Shown here: positions 11,294 to 22,184 of the stretch, piece by piece
Layout of the letters: the number at the start of each line of letters is the position of its first letter
Position numbering within the stretch: position 1 is the stretch's first letter
Assembly (NCBI RefSeq): GCF_021130785.1
Contig: NC_060214.1
Location: 108,598,001 to 108,662,000, forward strand
From: Homalodisca vitripennis
Taxonomy: Eukaryota > Arthropoda > Insecta > Hemiptera > Cicadellidae
Direction: 5' to 3'
Length of the DNA: 64,000 nucleotides
Position numbers and translations under genes: made by a program
The notes under the pieces: model-generated
Databases searched by the model: none
Seen by the model: the letters and a program-made list of their open reading frames with translations, nothing else
Told to the model about the DNA's origin: nothing

Positions 11294-13864
11294 TACAATC
11301 CTTCCATCGCAAAAAAAAAAAACTTTTAATACTATTTCTTAGGTATAACTTAAAAAAATTAATACTCTTCTCTCAGATTTTTAAATTTCTGAACAAAATT
11401 TGTTTTTTGGCGTTCATGTGATGAACTTTGTAACGTTAGCGGCTGGGAAACAATTGGTAGAATAGAGCAAGCCGCGGACAACCAACGTGGCCCGTGTAGA
11501 ATAAGTTTTCCTCTCCCATTCTGTATTTATTTACCCACAAAACAGTGTTAAGAGGACATAACTTATTGTGTCTTCAGCTACCATCATCTCGTTTTCCTTC
11601 AACTGGTTGAATTGGCGGGCGCCTTTATTTTAAATCCGTAAGTATATAAAATTGTACCTTAAACCCCTTTTCCCTCTTATATTCGGTCATGTATTAATGA
11701 GTTATATCTTACTATAACCCCATGATTAAATATTTACACAAGTGCTTTCTCTGTGTTTCAGTGTAGCTGGTCAGTCATATGAAATCCCAATTATTTTTAA
11801 ATTCACCTTTCAATAATCCAATAAAACGCACACTATAACTGAAAATCGTAATGCATCTGGAATAATTAGTCGTATTTTTAAAATGAAAACATTCCCCATA
11901 ATCCTATGATAACAAATAAAGACATTAAAATTGTTAAGATTTAATAATAATACAGGTAGTGAAAATCCCGATCAATTCATTAGAAAAAGGTTCTTAAGTA
12001 AGATACGATAAATTAAATTTACATAAGATGCCAATCTTGATAACTAAGTATACGGACATTTGCCATCGTTCAGTGATACACAAGATCAGTAACACTACGT
12101 TTCGAGATCTGCAATCTGATCTCGTCTTCATGTAAGAAGAGATTCATTTACACATTACACAATTTCACATTTATTCATTACACAATTACACATTCATTCC
12201 CATGATATATGTGTAATTCTGACATCTGTTTCCACAATCGATATAGAATCATTTATATTTATCCAAAGTTTTAATTTTGGTTTAATATGATCAGTCGATT
12301 TCTTTGTTACAAATAACGTTTTTCTAGTAAATAGGATGGATTTAAATTATGAAAAGACCGAAATGGTAATAGGATTTTGGACATTTGGCGTCATATTAGG
12401 TAATAAAAATGAATATCGCATTTGTGGAATTTGAGTTTAGCTCGTACTAAATATTATAATACAACAACTACATAATATAATACACATACTAATAACATAC
12501 TTAAAAAAAGCAACCGAAATACACAGCATTAATCACAGACTTAATTTAATTTTTTATAATTGCTAAGGTTCCTTTAAACTTATAAATACTATAATAGTGG
12601 CAATACTAATATATTTGACTAATGTGAAAAAAAGCAATCTAATTACACAGAGAAAAATGTCTGTTTTTGTATTACTTAAAAATGTATTTCTTAATTACGT
12701 ATAATGAAGCATGGAACTAATACAAGAATAACGTGATAGACAATATTAGAACAAAAAGCGTTTTGATGATTTCATAACTTTACTGAAGAATCTGTAGTTT
12801 GGTTCTGTTCAACAGATGACAATATTGTATCCTAGTCTCGCTGTATTGTAGAAGTAATCCAACCCTCCCCCCCCCACCCACCAACATTGTCGATACCCTC
12901 AAGAATAAAATGACGCCATATGAGAACAACATTAAACAGCTGTCGATGGATTCGACGCGAAAGCCATAACTAGGCATTCTTGCAACAAAAAACTATGTAC
13001 GTATACTAAAGTACGTTGGATTGAAATTTGTATTTTCAAAATGGCGACCCCAATTCATTATTGTGTCTAATATTGTTGTTGTTTACTTCTCAAAATGCTT
13101 GGGTACAGTAAATATTCATACCTAAACGAGATATACATAATAGAACAGTGGAAGTCAAAGATTAATACTCAACGTATATACATCGAGGTGTGGGAGGGAC
13201 AGGCTACATACAGACAGACTAGAGCCCGGCGTTGCTGATGGATTCAAATTCAAATGTGGAGGGAGTGGCTGGGCCGCACATCTGCCTCTTTCAGACTCCA
13301 AGGACAAGGTCATCCTCTTTGTCTTCGTAAACACTGAATCTGTCCAGAGCTGAGGTAGTGAAGTAACAACGCCCGCACCCACACCAGTGACGTACCCACG
13401 GGGGCGGTTAGGGGGGGGAGTGAAACCCCCAGAAATATTTCAGCCAGAAGTTCACTATTAACCACAGTAAACATTTAGCAAAGAATTAGACAAAAACTAA
13501 ACAATATATCAATACTAAAAACGTAATAACTCGTTGTAAAAAAACAAAACTACATAAGTATTACCTAATTGTTAAAATAGTTAAACAATGTACAATATTA
13601 TGAATGGAATTCAAGTAAATAAATGCATTAATTCATTTGTTAATACTGTTTGGTAATAATAAAATGATTTAATAATTATATACAAATTAATACCAACTAA
13701 ATTTTAAAAATGTCCAAATAGATTTACCATAAATTTACAATTATATCATGTAATCAAAGTTTAATAACTACCAATTTTTTTTATTACCTAATTATAACTA
13801 AATAATTTGTTAAAGAAACTTTTTTTATCAATGGAGGTTTAACTTCGAAATTCTGGTTGATATA
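11294..13864. other. Intergenic DNA with one solo R2 arm
   Basis: Apart from the R2 copy at 12052-12135 no gene or structured element was recognised. The 65- and 75-codon frames on the minus strand at 12780-12977 and 13155-13382 are short, proline- or serine-rich, and unsupported. Confidence 0.5.
12052..12135 (-). repeat. Solo copy of R2 repeat arm
   Basis: On the minus strand it reads GACGAGATCAGATTGCAGAT, then CTCGAAACGTAGTG, and ends in ACGATGGCAAATGTCCG. It matches the left arm of the foldback element at 10.83-11.29 kb closely, but no inverted partner was found nearby. Confidence 0.6.
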
Positions 13865-13874
13865 TGTACTATTT

Positions 13875-13910
<36 letters not shown>

Positions 13911-13941
13911 GTACTATTTTATATATATATATATATATATA
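13865..13941. repeat. (TA)n microsatellite flanking the Polinton-like element
   Basis: A TA-rich tract containing two copies of TGTACTATTTTATATATA. The last six bases before the element are TATATA, identical to the six bases after its right end, but in a TA tract this cannot prove a target-site duplication. Confidence 0.8.
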
Positions 13942-14235
13942 AGTAGATATGAATGTAAGGGTTCTAGACCACTTTTGGAGTAAACAGAAAACCAACGGAA
14001 AATACTGTTTAAAGGACAATAAACGAATCTGTAAAATCAAACAGTAAGGGGTTCCTAGACCACTTTTGGGACAGTCAGAAAATCAATGTAAAATACTGTC
14101 CATTGAACCATAAACAAATCTAAGAAATCTAACAGGAAACCACGAATGGAAAATAACCGAATCTATAGCTGTTTTACTGTTCATTGTAGGCTTCTACATT
14201 TATAAGCTGTTTTAATGAAAAAATCCAGAAATCTT
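13942..14235. repeat. Left terminal inverted repeat
   Basis: About 294 bp, inverted relative to 27858-28211. It contains two related subunits of roughly 90 bp, each starting GGTTC(C)TAGACCACTTTTGG and running through AAAATACTGT and AAACGAATCT or AAACAAATCT (about 13959-14046 and 14047-14137). The inner edge lies near AAATCCAGAAATCTT, just before the stop codon of the first gene. Confidence 0.88.
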
Positions 14236-14243
14236 CGAAATCT

Positions 14244-14549
14244 TTATTCCACGAAGTTAATTGTAACACAGTCTTTATCTTTAATAGTCTTCTTTCCAGT
14301 AACAACCAAGTGTAATTTTTCATTTTTATTCAATTCTTTAATCTTTTTTTCATCCAAAACAGTCAAAAATCTGTTCGGTAAGTGTACTTTACAATCTTCC
14401 AACTCGGCAATTATTGTAAACCCGAATTTATCTTTCATTTTCTCCAAATTCACAATTTTGTGTTTCTTATTTTCTTCTAATTCTATTAATTTCTTGTATT
14501 CTTTGAACTTTAAATCACCAACCTCATTTAATTCCTTTAGTAGCTCCAT
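14244..14549 (-). CDS. Small OB-fold-like protein of the Polinton-like element
   Basis: Intact 101-residue protein of unknown function, read leftward from the left TIR side. Residues 1-30 are helical and charged. The rest alternates short beta-like stretches (KIVNLEKMKDKFGFTIIAEL, then HLPNRFLTVL, then KLHLVVTGKK, ending VTINFVE), the pattern expected of a small OB-fold nucleic-acid-binding domain. A single-stranded-DNA-binding role would fit an element with a protein-primed polymerase, but that is inference. The ATG follows the shared start motif (CTTATGTAAATGG on the minus strand). It is transcribed away from the polymerase gene. Confidence 0.6.
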   Translation of the reverse strand: MELLKELNEVGDLKFKEYKKLIELEENKKHKIVNLEKMKDKFGFTIIAELEDCKVHLPNRFLTVLDEKKIKELNKNEKLHLVVTGKKTIKDKDCVTINFVE

Positions 14550-14566
14550 TTACATAAGAAAAAAAT
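14547..14566 (-). promoter_or_regulatory. Start-codon motif, OB-like gene
   Basis: Minus-strand T-rich run then CTTATGTAAATGGAG, in which ATG is the start codon. It matches the motif shared by most genes of the element. Confidence 0.5.
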
Positions 14567-14826
14567 TATTGAAAAAATAGTATAAAGAATTTAAATTACC
14601 CCCTACAAACCAATATAGTACTATTTTGTCCTATAAACTATACTATTTTTTCAATAATTTTAAGTCTTAGTTTACAGATTTTTCTATAATAAATAGAAGA
14701 ATCTATCACTGTTTCACCAGAAATTGTGCTGATTTCTGTCAAATTCAAGTAAAAATCATTAATTTTTTAAATTCTAAAAATATTGAAAAAATAGTATTAT
14801 AGAATTTAAATTACCTCCTACAAACC
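14567..14826. repeat. Direct and inverted intergenic repeats between divergent genes
   Basis: A unit of about 47 bp (ATTGAAAAAATAGTAT, then GAATTTAAATTACC and CCTACAAACC) occurs at about 14567-14612 and again at 14780-14826. An inverted partial copy (CTATACTATTTTTTCAATAA) lies at about 14638-14660. The repeats sit between two divergently read genes, so a regulatory or replication role is possible but not shown. Confidence 0.6.
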
Positions 14827-14839
14827 TTAGTTAAGAAAA

Positions 14840-14857
14840 TTTTCCCTATTTAAATGG
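14840..14857 (+). promoter_or_regulatory. Start-codon motif, DNA polymerase gene
   Basis: TTTTCCCTATTTAAATGG with the polymerase ATG at 14854. Same form as at the other genes of the element. Confidence 0.5.
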
Positions 14858-17800
14858 AGGGTGAAAAAGTAACATGTCCGTTTTGCAAAAAAGAAATTTT
14901 AAGAAGAAACTTCGATCGACATTACAACTCAAAGATTCACTTAAAGAACAAAGACATTTACTACAAGGAATTGAATCATTTAAGACAATGGGCCAAAGAA
15001 AATCAAATTGACGATCATGAAAAGATGTTCAATATTGAACAATTACGAGAATTAAAGAGAAATTTTCAAAGTTGAAAAGAAAAATCTCAATCTATTTAAT
15101 GATGAAAAAATTAATTCAATCGCTGAAAAATTGGCTATCGAAACTAATGATAAAACAAAGTCTGAAATGATCGAAGAAATTGATAAACACAAATCTGAAA
15201 ATATCATTGATGTAGAAGTTTTATCGTCTATACACGGTCTTTTCAAGCAATACATTTTAACGAATTTAAACGATAATTTCATGCCACTTTACAAATATCT
15301 TTCTATTTTGCGGCCAGAGATTAAGAGTTTAATAGAAAAATTTCAAGAAACTGTGAAAAACAGTAAAGGATATATCTCTTTGGAATGTGAATACGAACGT
15401 ACTTTAGTGAACGGTGAAACACAAAACTTGTCCAATGTACTTTACTATAAAAGCAGACGAAATCTTTGACATAAACGACTTTATTACTAAGCAATTTAAT
15501 AAATTAACACATCGAGAACAGACAAATCATCCAAATCGAGGTTCTGGATGGACATTAAAACGCTGTAAACAACTGATTTTGAGCCTTAATAAACACGAAT
15601 TTATGAACGCAGGATCATATATCGATTTACCAAAGAAAATCAAAGATAAGAAAGCTTGTATAAATATCAAAAATAAAGATGATTATTGCTTTATTTATTC
15701 TATCCGATGTGCTATTGAAAAACCAGAAACTCATGTAGACAGAGCAAAACAATATGAAAAATTTGTAAATGACGAGATATTTTCAGGTTTCGAGTATCCA
15801 ATGTCTTTAAAAGATATACAATTATTTGAAAAACGAAGCAGTAAAGCAAAGTATAATTATCCGAAAATGTCTGTAAATGTCTATAGTTTTGATGAAAAAC
15901 TCAATATTGTTCCGTTGCAAATTTCAGAAGTTTATGACGCCAAATTAGAAATCAATTTATTGTATGTAAAACAAGATGAAAAATCTCATTATGTTTTGAT
16001 AACAGATTTAAACAAACTTGTATTTTCTCAGTTATCTAAGTGTAAAAATAAAAAATTTCTATGCAGAAGATGTTTAAGCCATTTCTACAAATCTGGAGAT
16101 TTAACAGATCATTTAGAAATTTGTAAGCAACACGAAGTTTGTAAACCAGTTATGCCGTTTCCAGGTCAAACAACTAAATTTACTAATTATCAAAAGAAGT
16201 TTAGCCATCCGTACGTAATTTATATGGACTTTGAAAGCATATTAGAGAAGATTCCCACATGCAAAAACAATCCGCAAAAATCGATCACAACCAAGATTCA
16301 GAAGCACATTCCATATGGTTTTACTCTATACTTAGTGTCTAATGTGACCAATCGTATGTACAAGCCGATATGTTATCGAGCCAAAAATGAAGAACGATTT
16401 GCCAAATGTTCCTGCAAAATTGTTTGAAGAACTTAATAAATTATCGAAATACATAGCTAAAAAGTATAATTCTAAGAATAAAATACCTATGAAATTGACC
16501 GAAGAAGAAGAAATTGCATATCAAAATTCAAATCTTTGCCATATTTGTGAATGTGAGGGTTTTGATAATCAAACAAGAAAAAAAGTACGAGATCATTGTC
16601 ATTTAACAGGTAAATTTAGAGGTTCAGCTCATTTATCTTGTAACTTGAAATCTCAAATTTCCTCAAAATATTCCCGTTTTCTGCCACAATATGTCATGTT
16701 ACGATACTCATTTGTACATAAAAGAGTTGGCAAAACAGTATGGTAATGTTGATTTGATCGCAAACACAGATGAGAAATATATAAATTATTCTGTAAATTC
16801 TGGATATGGATATGAGTTTGAAGATGATAAACCAAGAAAGTTCATCAAGTTTTCTTTCGTAGACACGTTCAGATTTATGGCATCGTCTATTGAAAAGTTA
16901 GCTAAAAATCTAAAGAGAGATGATTTCAAGCATACAAATCATTTTATACAAGATGGTCTGAACGCAATTCTAGATAGACAACCAAATGACGAAGAAGAAA
17001 TCTTTAAAATTCTATCTGGAAAAGGCATATTTCCCTATGAATTTTATCGACAGTATTGAAAAACTTGATTACACAGAAGAATTGAGAATTCAAGATTTTC
17101 TATTCACTTTTTGACAGACGAGAGCATATCTGAGAAAGATTTTCAACACTACTTAAATGTATGGAACAAATTAAAAGTAAAAAATCTAGGAAATTACTCC
17201 GATCTCTATAACATTCAAGATGTTCTATTGCTCGCTGATATCTTTGAAAATTTTAGGAATATTTGTTTGAATTGCTATAAACTTGATCCAGCACACTATC
17301 TAACAGCTCCCAGTCTTGCATGGGATGCTATGTTAAAATTAACGAATATAGAATTACAATTAATTAGTGATTATAATATGTATTTGATGATCGAAAAAGG
17401 TATTCGCGGAGGCATTTCTCAATGTATTAAACGATATGTGAAAGCAAATAACAAATATTTAAAAGATTTTGATAAGACAAAGCCTGAAAACTATTTGTTG
17501 TACGTCGATGCTAATAACCTTTATGGGTATGGCCTAATGCAAAATTTACCATATAACGAAATCAAGTGGATGGATCCAAAAACTTACACAACTGCAGAAT
17601 GGAAAGAAACAATTTTGGAACTCACTGGCGACGAAGATTATGGCTATATTCTCGAAGTCGATCTAGAATATCCGAAGAATTTACATGAAAATCATAAAGA
17701 TTTGCCTCTTGCTCCAGAACATTATAACAACAAACTTTGCACAACTCTACTGGATAAAACTGAATATGTTGTTCATTCGAGAAATTTGAAATTCTATCTG

Positions 17801-18747
17801 GAACAAGGAATGGTGTTAAAACATGTAAATAGAGTTATTGCATTCGATCAGAAGCCTTTTATGAAAGATTACATTGATTTTAATACTAGTATGAGAACCA
17901 AAGCTACAAGCGACTTTGAGAAAGATTTTTACAAGCTGATGAACAACTCTGTTTTTGGAAAATCTATGGAAAATGTGAGAAACCGATGTGATATTAGACT
18001 AGGAAATGAAGAATTTTCAATGAAACAAGCTAAGAAAACAAATTTCAAATGCTTTAAACATCTTTGACGACAACTGTATAGCGAGTCACATGTACAAGCA
18101 GAAAGTTAAATTTAACAAGCCAATCTACATAGGTTTTTCAGTTCTTGACCTTTCAAAATTGTTAATGTACGAGTTTTATTACAACAAATTAAAGAAGTTT
18201 GATCCAGATTTGAATCTGTGTTACATGGATACAGACAGTTATTTCCTAGAATTGAAACGAGATCCTTTTAAAATTATTAAAGAAAATATAGATGACTTTG
18301 ATACAAGTGATTATCCAAAAGATCATGAATGTTTCACTACTAAAAATAAGAAGGTAATAGGGAAATTCAAAGACGAACTAAATAGCGAGATATTAGAAGA
18401 ATTTTGTGGTTTAAGATCAAAGATGTACTCGTACAAATATCTAGACAAAAATCCAGTTAGGTGTAAAGGAATTAAGAGAAGCGTTGTAAAATAAAACAAT
18501 AAATATCGAAAACTTGAAGAGATGTTTGTTCGAAGATAAAGAAGAATTTAGGGAGATGACTGTAATAAAAAGCTATAATAAACATGAATTGTATACCATC
18601 ACCATAAACAAGCTGGCACTGAACGCTAAAGATGATAAGAGAATCGTTCTAGAAAATAAGATCGATACAGTACCTTATGGCTATAAAAATGAAGCAAAAT
18701 CTGATATATTAGATGAGTTAAATAAACTTGGAAACTTTGAAAATTGA
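14854..18747 (+). pseudogene. Protein-primed family B DNA polymerase, frameshifted
   Basis: Copies the element's DNA from a protein primer. The full span would be about 1,290 codons, normal for Polinton polymerases. In order: N-terminal CPFCK...H....H zinc finger (about 14872-14940), helical region, a conserved N-terminal domain (SYIDLP, then KACINIKN near 15650), a C2H2-like finger (CRRCLSHF, about 16063-16130), exonuclease motif YMDFES (about 16221-16238), an HNH-like insert VRDHCHLTGKFRG...CN (about 16590-16650), palm motif A YVDANNLYGYGL (about 17500-17530), motif B KLMNNSVFGKSMEN (about 17935-17975) and motif C YMDTDS (about 18221-18240), all with catalytic aspartates. About eight one-base shifts (near 15065, 15430, 16390, 16675, 17045, 17100, 18065 and 18490) break the frame. 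Confidence 0.93.
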
Positions 18748-18799
18748 GAAATAACCGGAAGTGTTTACGAATATGAATTGAGAAAGTCAAAGCTGTAAT

Positions 18800-18816
18800 T
18801 TTTTCTATATAAATGG
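18800..18816 (+). promoter_or_regulatory. Start-codon motif, zinc-ribbon gene
   Basis: TTTTTCTATATAAATGG, one of the best copies of the shared motif; the ATG is at 18813. Confidence 0.55.
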
Positions 18817-19185
18817 AGGCCCAAAAGAAGTGTACAAAGTGTCAAGAATTTAAAGATTTTGAAGAATTTTCTAAAAATAAGAATACCAAAGATGGATTAT
18901 ACTATTATTGTAAAGATTGTAATAAGAAATATAGAAAAGAATTATATGATAAAATGGGAAAATTATTCTTGGAAGAGAAAGAATGCACACGCTGTAAATA
19001 TAGTTAAGAATATTTCTGAATTTAACAATTGGCATTATAGTAAAGATAAAAAACAAGCATATTGTAAAGAATGTATTAGAGAAATCTTTGCTGGACCAGT
19101 TCATTGCGTATGCGGAAGAGAAATTCAACAATTCTATAATCTTAAAAGACATTTACAAACAAACTATCATAATTCAAGATTTTAG
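18813..19185 (+). pseudogene. Multi-zinc-ribbon protein, one frameshift
   Basis: About 124 codons in two frames joined near 18998-19005. The first part has [16 protein letters not shown] and CKDCNKKY, a two-CxxC ribbon of the kind found in phage and viral HNH or endonuclease VII-like proteins. A second ribbon follows (ECTRC ... YCKEC), then a C-terminal CVCG...F..L.RHL.T..H C2H2-like finger. No catalytic HNH histidines were recognised, so nuclease activity is not claimed; DNA or protein binding is likely. It lies just downstream of the polymerase and has its own start motif. Confidence 0.65.
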
Positions 19186-19203
19186 TAAAATTTATTAACA
19201 TTT

Positions 19204-19994
19204 TCATCGTGTAATTTTAGATATTCTATAAATCAGTCGAGATTCTGCCATATTTGTAGTAAAATGATTTCCGTTGTATAAAATATTCAAAGATTCTTTC
19301 ATTTGGTTATACAGATTGATAGAATTTGGTTCGTCATCAATGAACAAAATCTCTAATTCAGGATAATTTATTTTTAGATGTTTTAATCGGTTTGGTATTT
19401 CTCGTTTCTGAGCTCTAATAACGTAATACGGATATTTCCACATGTGATTCTTCTTAATTAACACAAAAACATGGTGTTTTTTTTCTTATCAAAATCTTTA
19501 CAAACAAGATCTGGTTTCATTAACTCCATTCGCAATTCTTGATTCTCTATTTTCAATGATTTCATTTCATCTTTAATTTGTAACTGTTTTATTTCATCTT
19601 TTAACTGCTTATTTTCGTTTTTGAGTTTGTACTCACCATATTTTCTAATGGAAGGTAATACTTCTTTCGTAACCCAATTTTTAAACAATTTCGCTTCTGG
19701 TTTATGCGATCTCAAAATTAAAGAATAAAGTCCAGATTCATTAACGAAAACAGTGTTATTTTGGAAGTTTGAAGGTAAGCTATTTATAGCCCCCCTTATA
19801 TTTAGATTAAAATAGAAGTTTTTATCATCTTCGTCAACGTTTATTCTGATCGTTTGCATAGTATTTTCATATTCTAGAATTTTTGCTACGTCTTTAGCCT
19901 TAAACCAGATCACATTGTTTTCGTCAACAATCGTAAAGATATGTTTGTTATTGAATTTTAGTTGATTATTGAGTAGGTCTACAACTGACTCCAT
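19204..19994 (-). pseudogene. BRO-family protein (Bro-N plus C-terminal domain), frameshifted
   Basis: BRO proteins are DNA-binding regulators common in large insect DNA viruses. The minus-strand reading starts at 19994. Bro-N spans about residues 10-115: VIWFKAKDVAKILEYEN, a central VNESGLYSLILRSHKPEAK block and FKNWVTKEVLPSIRKYGEY. A coiled-coil linker follows, rich in KL/LK and Q. The C-terminal part (KYPYYVIRAQKREIPNRLK, then EPNSINLYNQ) is in another frame and matches the usual C-terminal domain of viral BRO proteins. The shift is at a run of eight T (19477-19484 on the plus strand). Start motif CTATCTAAATGG precedes the ATG. Confidence 0.85.
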
Positions 19995-20009
19995 TTAGAT
20001 AGAAATAAA
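19992..20009 (-). promoter_or_regulatory. Start-codon motif, BRO gene
   Basis: Minus strand TTTCTATCTAAATGGAG, with ATG at 19994-19992. Confidence 0.5.
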
Positions 20010-20027
20010 ATTTAACTAGTAATTTTT

Positions 20028-20275
20028 ATTTTGAGTGTAAAGTCCAGATTCATTGATAAAAACAGTGTTTTTTTGTAAGAGTCGCGATTCGATACCCTTG
20101 TCAGAATCTATGTTTTCAAAGCTTTTTTTTGTATTTTTTCTTTAACATTGTCTTTATTCGTATTTTTTGTGAATATTTGTGAGGTGGCCCTCGAGGGCTA
20201 CCTTATCTTTTAGATAAAAGTATTGGTATTTATCATCATTATCAACTCGTTTGGAAAGTTTGAAGGTAAGAACGA
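20028..20275 (-). pseudogene. Second, scrambled Bro-N remnant
   Basis: Minus-strand segments repeat parts of the neighbouring BRO gene. One matches the NTVF.NESGLY block (about 20033-20072), another matches the V(D)DDK.(Y)F segment and the TTACCTTCAAACTTTCC stretch (about 20230-20272). They are separated by about 150 bp of unrelated sequence with stops. This looks like a partial duplication of the BRO gene that has since rearranged. It is not expressed as a full protein. Confidence 0.55.
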
Positions 20276-20294
20276 TTCGTTCCCCCCCGATTCA

Positions 20295-21032
20295 TCATTC
20301 TTTCGACAATCTTAAATAAATTGTAGTTTTACTCTCATTTTTCAATAAATTACCTTCAGAGTCTTGTATAGTTAGAACGATTTTTTTGAATTCTTTTAAT
20401 ATTTTTTCTAATTGGAATATAATCGATTTCATTCGGTTTTTCACTGATTTTTGATCCATAAGCAACATTTGGGAAAAAAGTGTACAAAATTTCAGATTCT
20501 TTGTGTAAATGTTCGGTATGATTTTCAAAACTAGGTTCAACGAGATTACAATGTACTTCAATTACATCGAACGGTCTAAATTTTGGCGTTTTATTTCCTA
20601 AATATACCTGATTTGGCTCAATAGTTTCTTGAACAAACCCTAACAAATCTACAATAATTGCTGAAAACATTATTCTTACTGGTGATTTTATTTGAATTTT
20701 ATTAGAGAGATAATTTTTTTGCATTTCAAACTTGTTTTCGTCAAAGTTTAAAGATTTATCTGATTGTTTGAATGTGTTCAGATAATTTTTAAGGGAATTT
20801 TTTATTTGATCGAAGGTATTAATATCCTTTGTTTAAACCATAATATTTTGTTATGTTCTTCTCACTAAATCCTATGCAATAAGGAGAACTTTCACTAATA
20901 TTTATTACAAAATTGTCAGAATAAAAACCGCTTAAACCGATAAAATAATTTGATTCTTCCTCTAAGTGTATAGGATGTTCCAAGTTTAAAAACTAATTTA
21001 GAGCTTTCTGAAGTCAACTTGAACAGCTTCAT
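20295..21032 (-). pseudogene. Putative Polinton virion protein, unknown role, frameshifted
   Basis: About 246 codons on the minus strand in four frame segments. The start ATG (21032-21030) is 13 bp from the divergent ATPase ATG. The N-terminus has HLEEESNYFIGLSGFYS. The C-terminal half has DVIEVHCNLVEPSF, then ESEILYTFFPNVAYGSKI, then IDYIPI and IVLTIQDSEGNLL, ending TIYLRLSKE. This order (IHCN..., YxFFP, YIPI, DxxGNLL) recurs in uncharacterised Polinton-linked proteins of invertebrates. The many beta-like stretches would suit a jelly-roll minor capsid protein, but I cannot assign it. All breaks look like one-base indels. Confidence 0.55.
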
Positions 21033-21049
21033 TTTCGTTATTTAAATGG
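21028..21049. promoter_or_regulatory. 13-bp divergent gene junction with shared start motif
   Basis: The interval CAT-TTTCGTTATTTAA-ATGG separates the ATGs of the minus-strand virion-like gene (21032-21030) and the plus-strand ATPase (21046). Any core promoter elements must overlap the coding starts. Confidence 0.5.
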
Positions 21050-21732
21050 AGAAATTTTTAAAGCAAAAAGATCAGATAAAACTTCAAACGTTTGAAGAAA
21101 ATAAGAAAGATCAACCAATCAGATTGTTAATTGTTGGTTCAAGTGGATGTGGAAAAACAACTTTACTATTGAATTTTATCTACAATAGGTTGATTCCTTA
21201 TTCCAATTTGTATGTTTTTAGTAAATCTTTAGAACAAGACGCCTATAAAAAATTACAAGAAAGATTTGAAAATATTGAGAAAAACTTAAGCAAAAAGGTA
21301 TCACATTTTTATAATGCTTCTGAGGACATAGTTCCGTTAAGCGAATGTAAACCCAATTCGTTAATCGTTTTTGATGATTGTATTTTAGAAAATCAAGACG
21401 TTATTAAGGAATATTTCGTAATGTCCCGTCACAAAAACATATCTTGTATCTATCTTTCTCAATGCTTTTCAAAGGTTGATAAACAAGTTATAAGAAATAA
21501 CCTGAATATGTTGTGTATTTTTAAGCAAGATGATCACTATTCGAGAAAGATTTACAACAATTATGTGGGATCTGATATGAGTTTTAACCACTTTATTGAG
21601 TTATGTGATAAAATTTGGAAGGAAGACTACGGATTTTTAACTATTAATCTAACTTTGAAGCCTAAAAATGGTAAATATCTGAATAAATTTTCTAATATAA
21701 ATGCTGCTCAGTGGTCTGACAAATCTACTTGA
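21046..21732 (+). CDS. FtsK/HerA-type genome packaging ATPase
   Basis: Intact, 228 residues, a usual size for Polinton and adintovirus packaging ATPases. It would pump the element's DNA into preformed capsids. Walker A is GSSGCGKTT (about residues 31-39), Walker B LIVFDDC (about 105-111). Downstream is MSRHKNISCIYLSQ (sensor-like, ending in a conserved Q), then RNNLNMLCIFKQDD. A DYGFLTIN stretch closes the core. It starts at the TTATTTAAATGG motif and is divergent from the virion-like gene. No frame breaks, unlike most neighbours, which may reflect chance. Confidence 0.93.
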   Translation: MEKFLKQKDQIKLQTFEENKKDQPIRLLIVGSSGCGKTTLLLNFIYNRLIPYSNLYVFSKSLEQDAYKKLQERFENIEKNLSKKVSHFYNASEDIVPLSECKPNSLIVFDDCILENQDVIKEYFVMSRHKNISCIYLSQCFSKVDKQVIRNNLNMLCIFKQDDHYSRKIYNNYVGSDMSFNHFIELCDKIWKEDYGFLTINLTLKPKNGKYLNKFSNINAAQWSDKST

Positions 21733-21813
21733 TAAAATATTTGTTACAATTATTTTTACATTATCTTTACTTTTTATTTACATTATGAAAATAACAGAAA
21801 AACGGTAAATCTG

Positions 21814-22164
21814 TTCACGTTCCACGTTGTACGTTCCACGTTTTCACGTTTCGTGTTCACGTTCCACGTTTCGTGTTCACGTTCTCGTTCACGTTTTAAC
21901 GTTCCACGTTCACGTTTTTACGTTCCACGTTCATGTTTCACGTTCATGTTTCACGTTCGTGTTCACGTTTTACGTTCCGTGTTCTCGTTTCGTGTTCACG
22001 TTTCCACGTTCACGTTTCCACGTTCCACGTTCACGTTTTTACGTTCCACGTTCACGTTTCCACGTTCCACGTTCACGTTTTTACGTTCCGTGTTCACGTT
22101 TTACGTTCCACGTTTCGTGTTCTCGTTTCGTGTTCACGTTTCCACGTTCCACGTTTACGTTTCA
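21814..22164. repeat. CACGTT minisatellite inside the element
   Basis: About 350 bp built almost entirely from TTCCACGTT, TTCACGTTT and TTCGTGTTC blocks in variable order. It has no stop codon in the three plus-strand frames, which creates spurious overlapping frames. It lies between the ATPase stop and the start of the PLA2-domain gene, and ends 17 bp before that ATG. Confidence 0.9.
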
Positions 22165-22167
22165 AAA

Positions 22168-22184
22168 TTTTCCTAAATAAATGG
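22168..22184 (+). promoter_or_regulatory. Start-codon motif, PLA2-domain gene
   Basis: TTTTCCTAAATAAATGG with ATG at 22181; it directly follows the CACGTT minisatellite. Confidence 0.45.

Noticed and set aside
13828..14040. 70-codon minus-strand frame with YIYIYI runs
   Set aside because: Reads the (TA)n tract and the outer left TIR.
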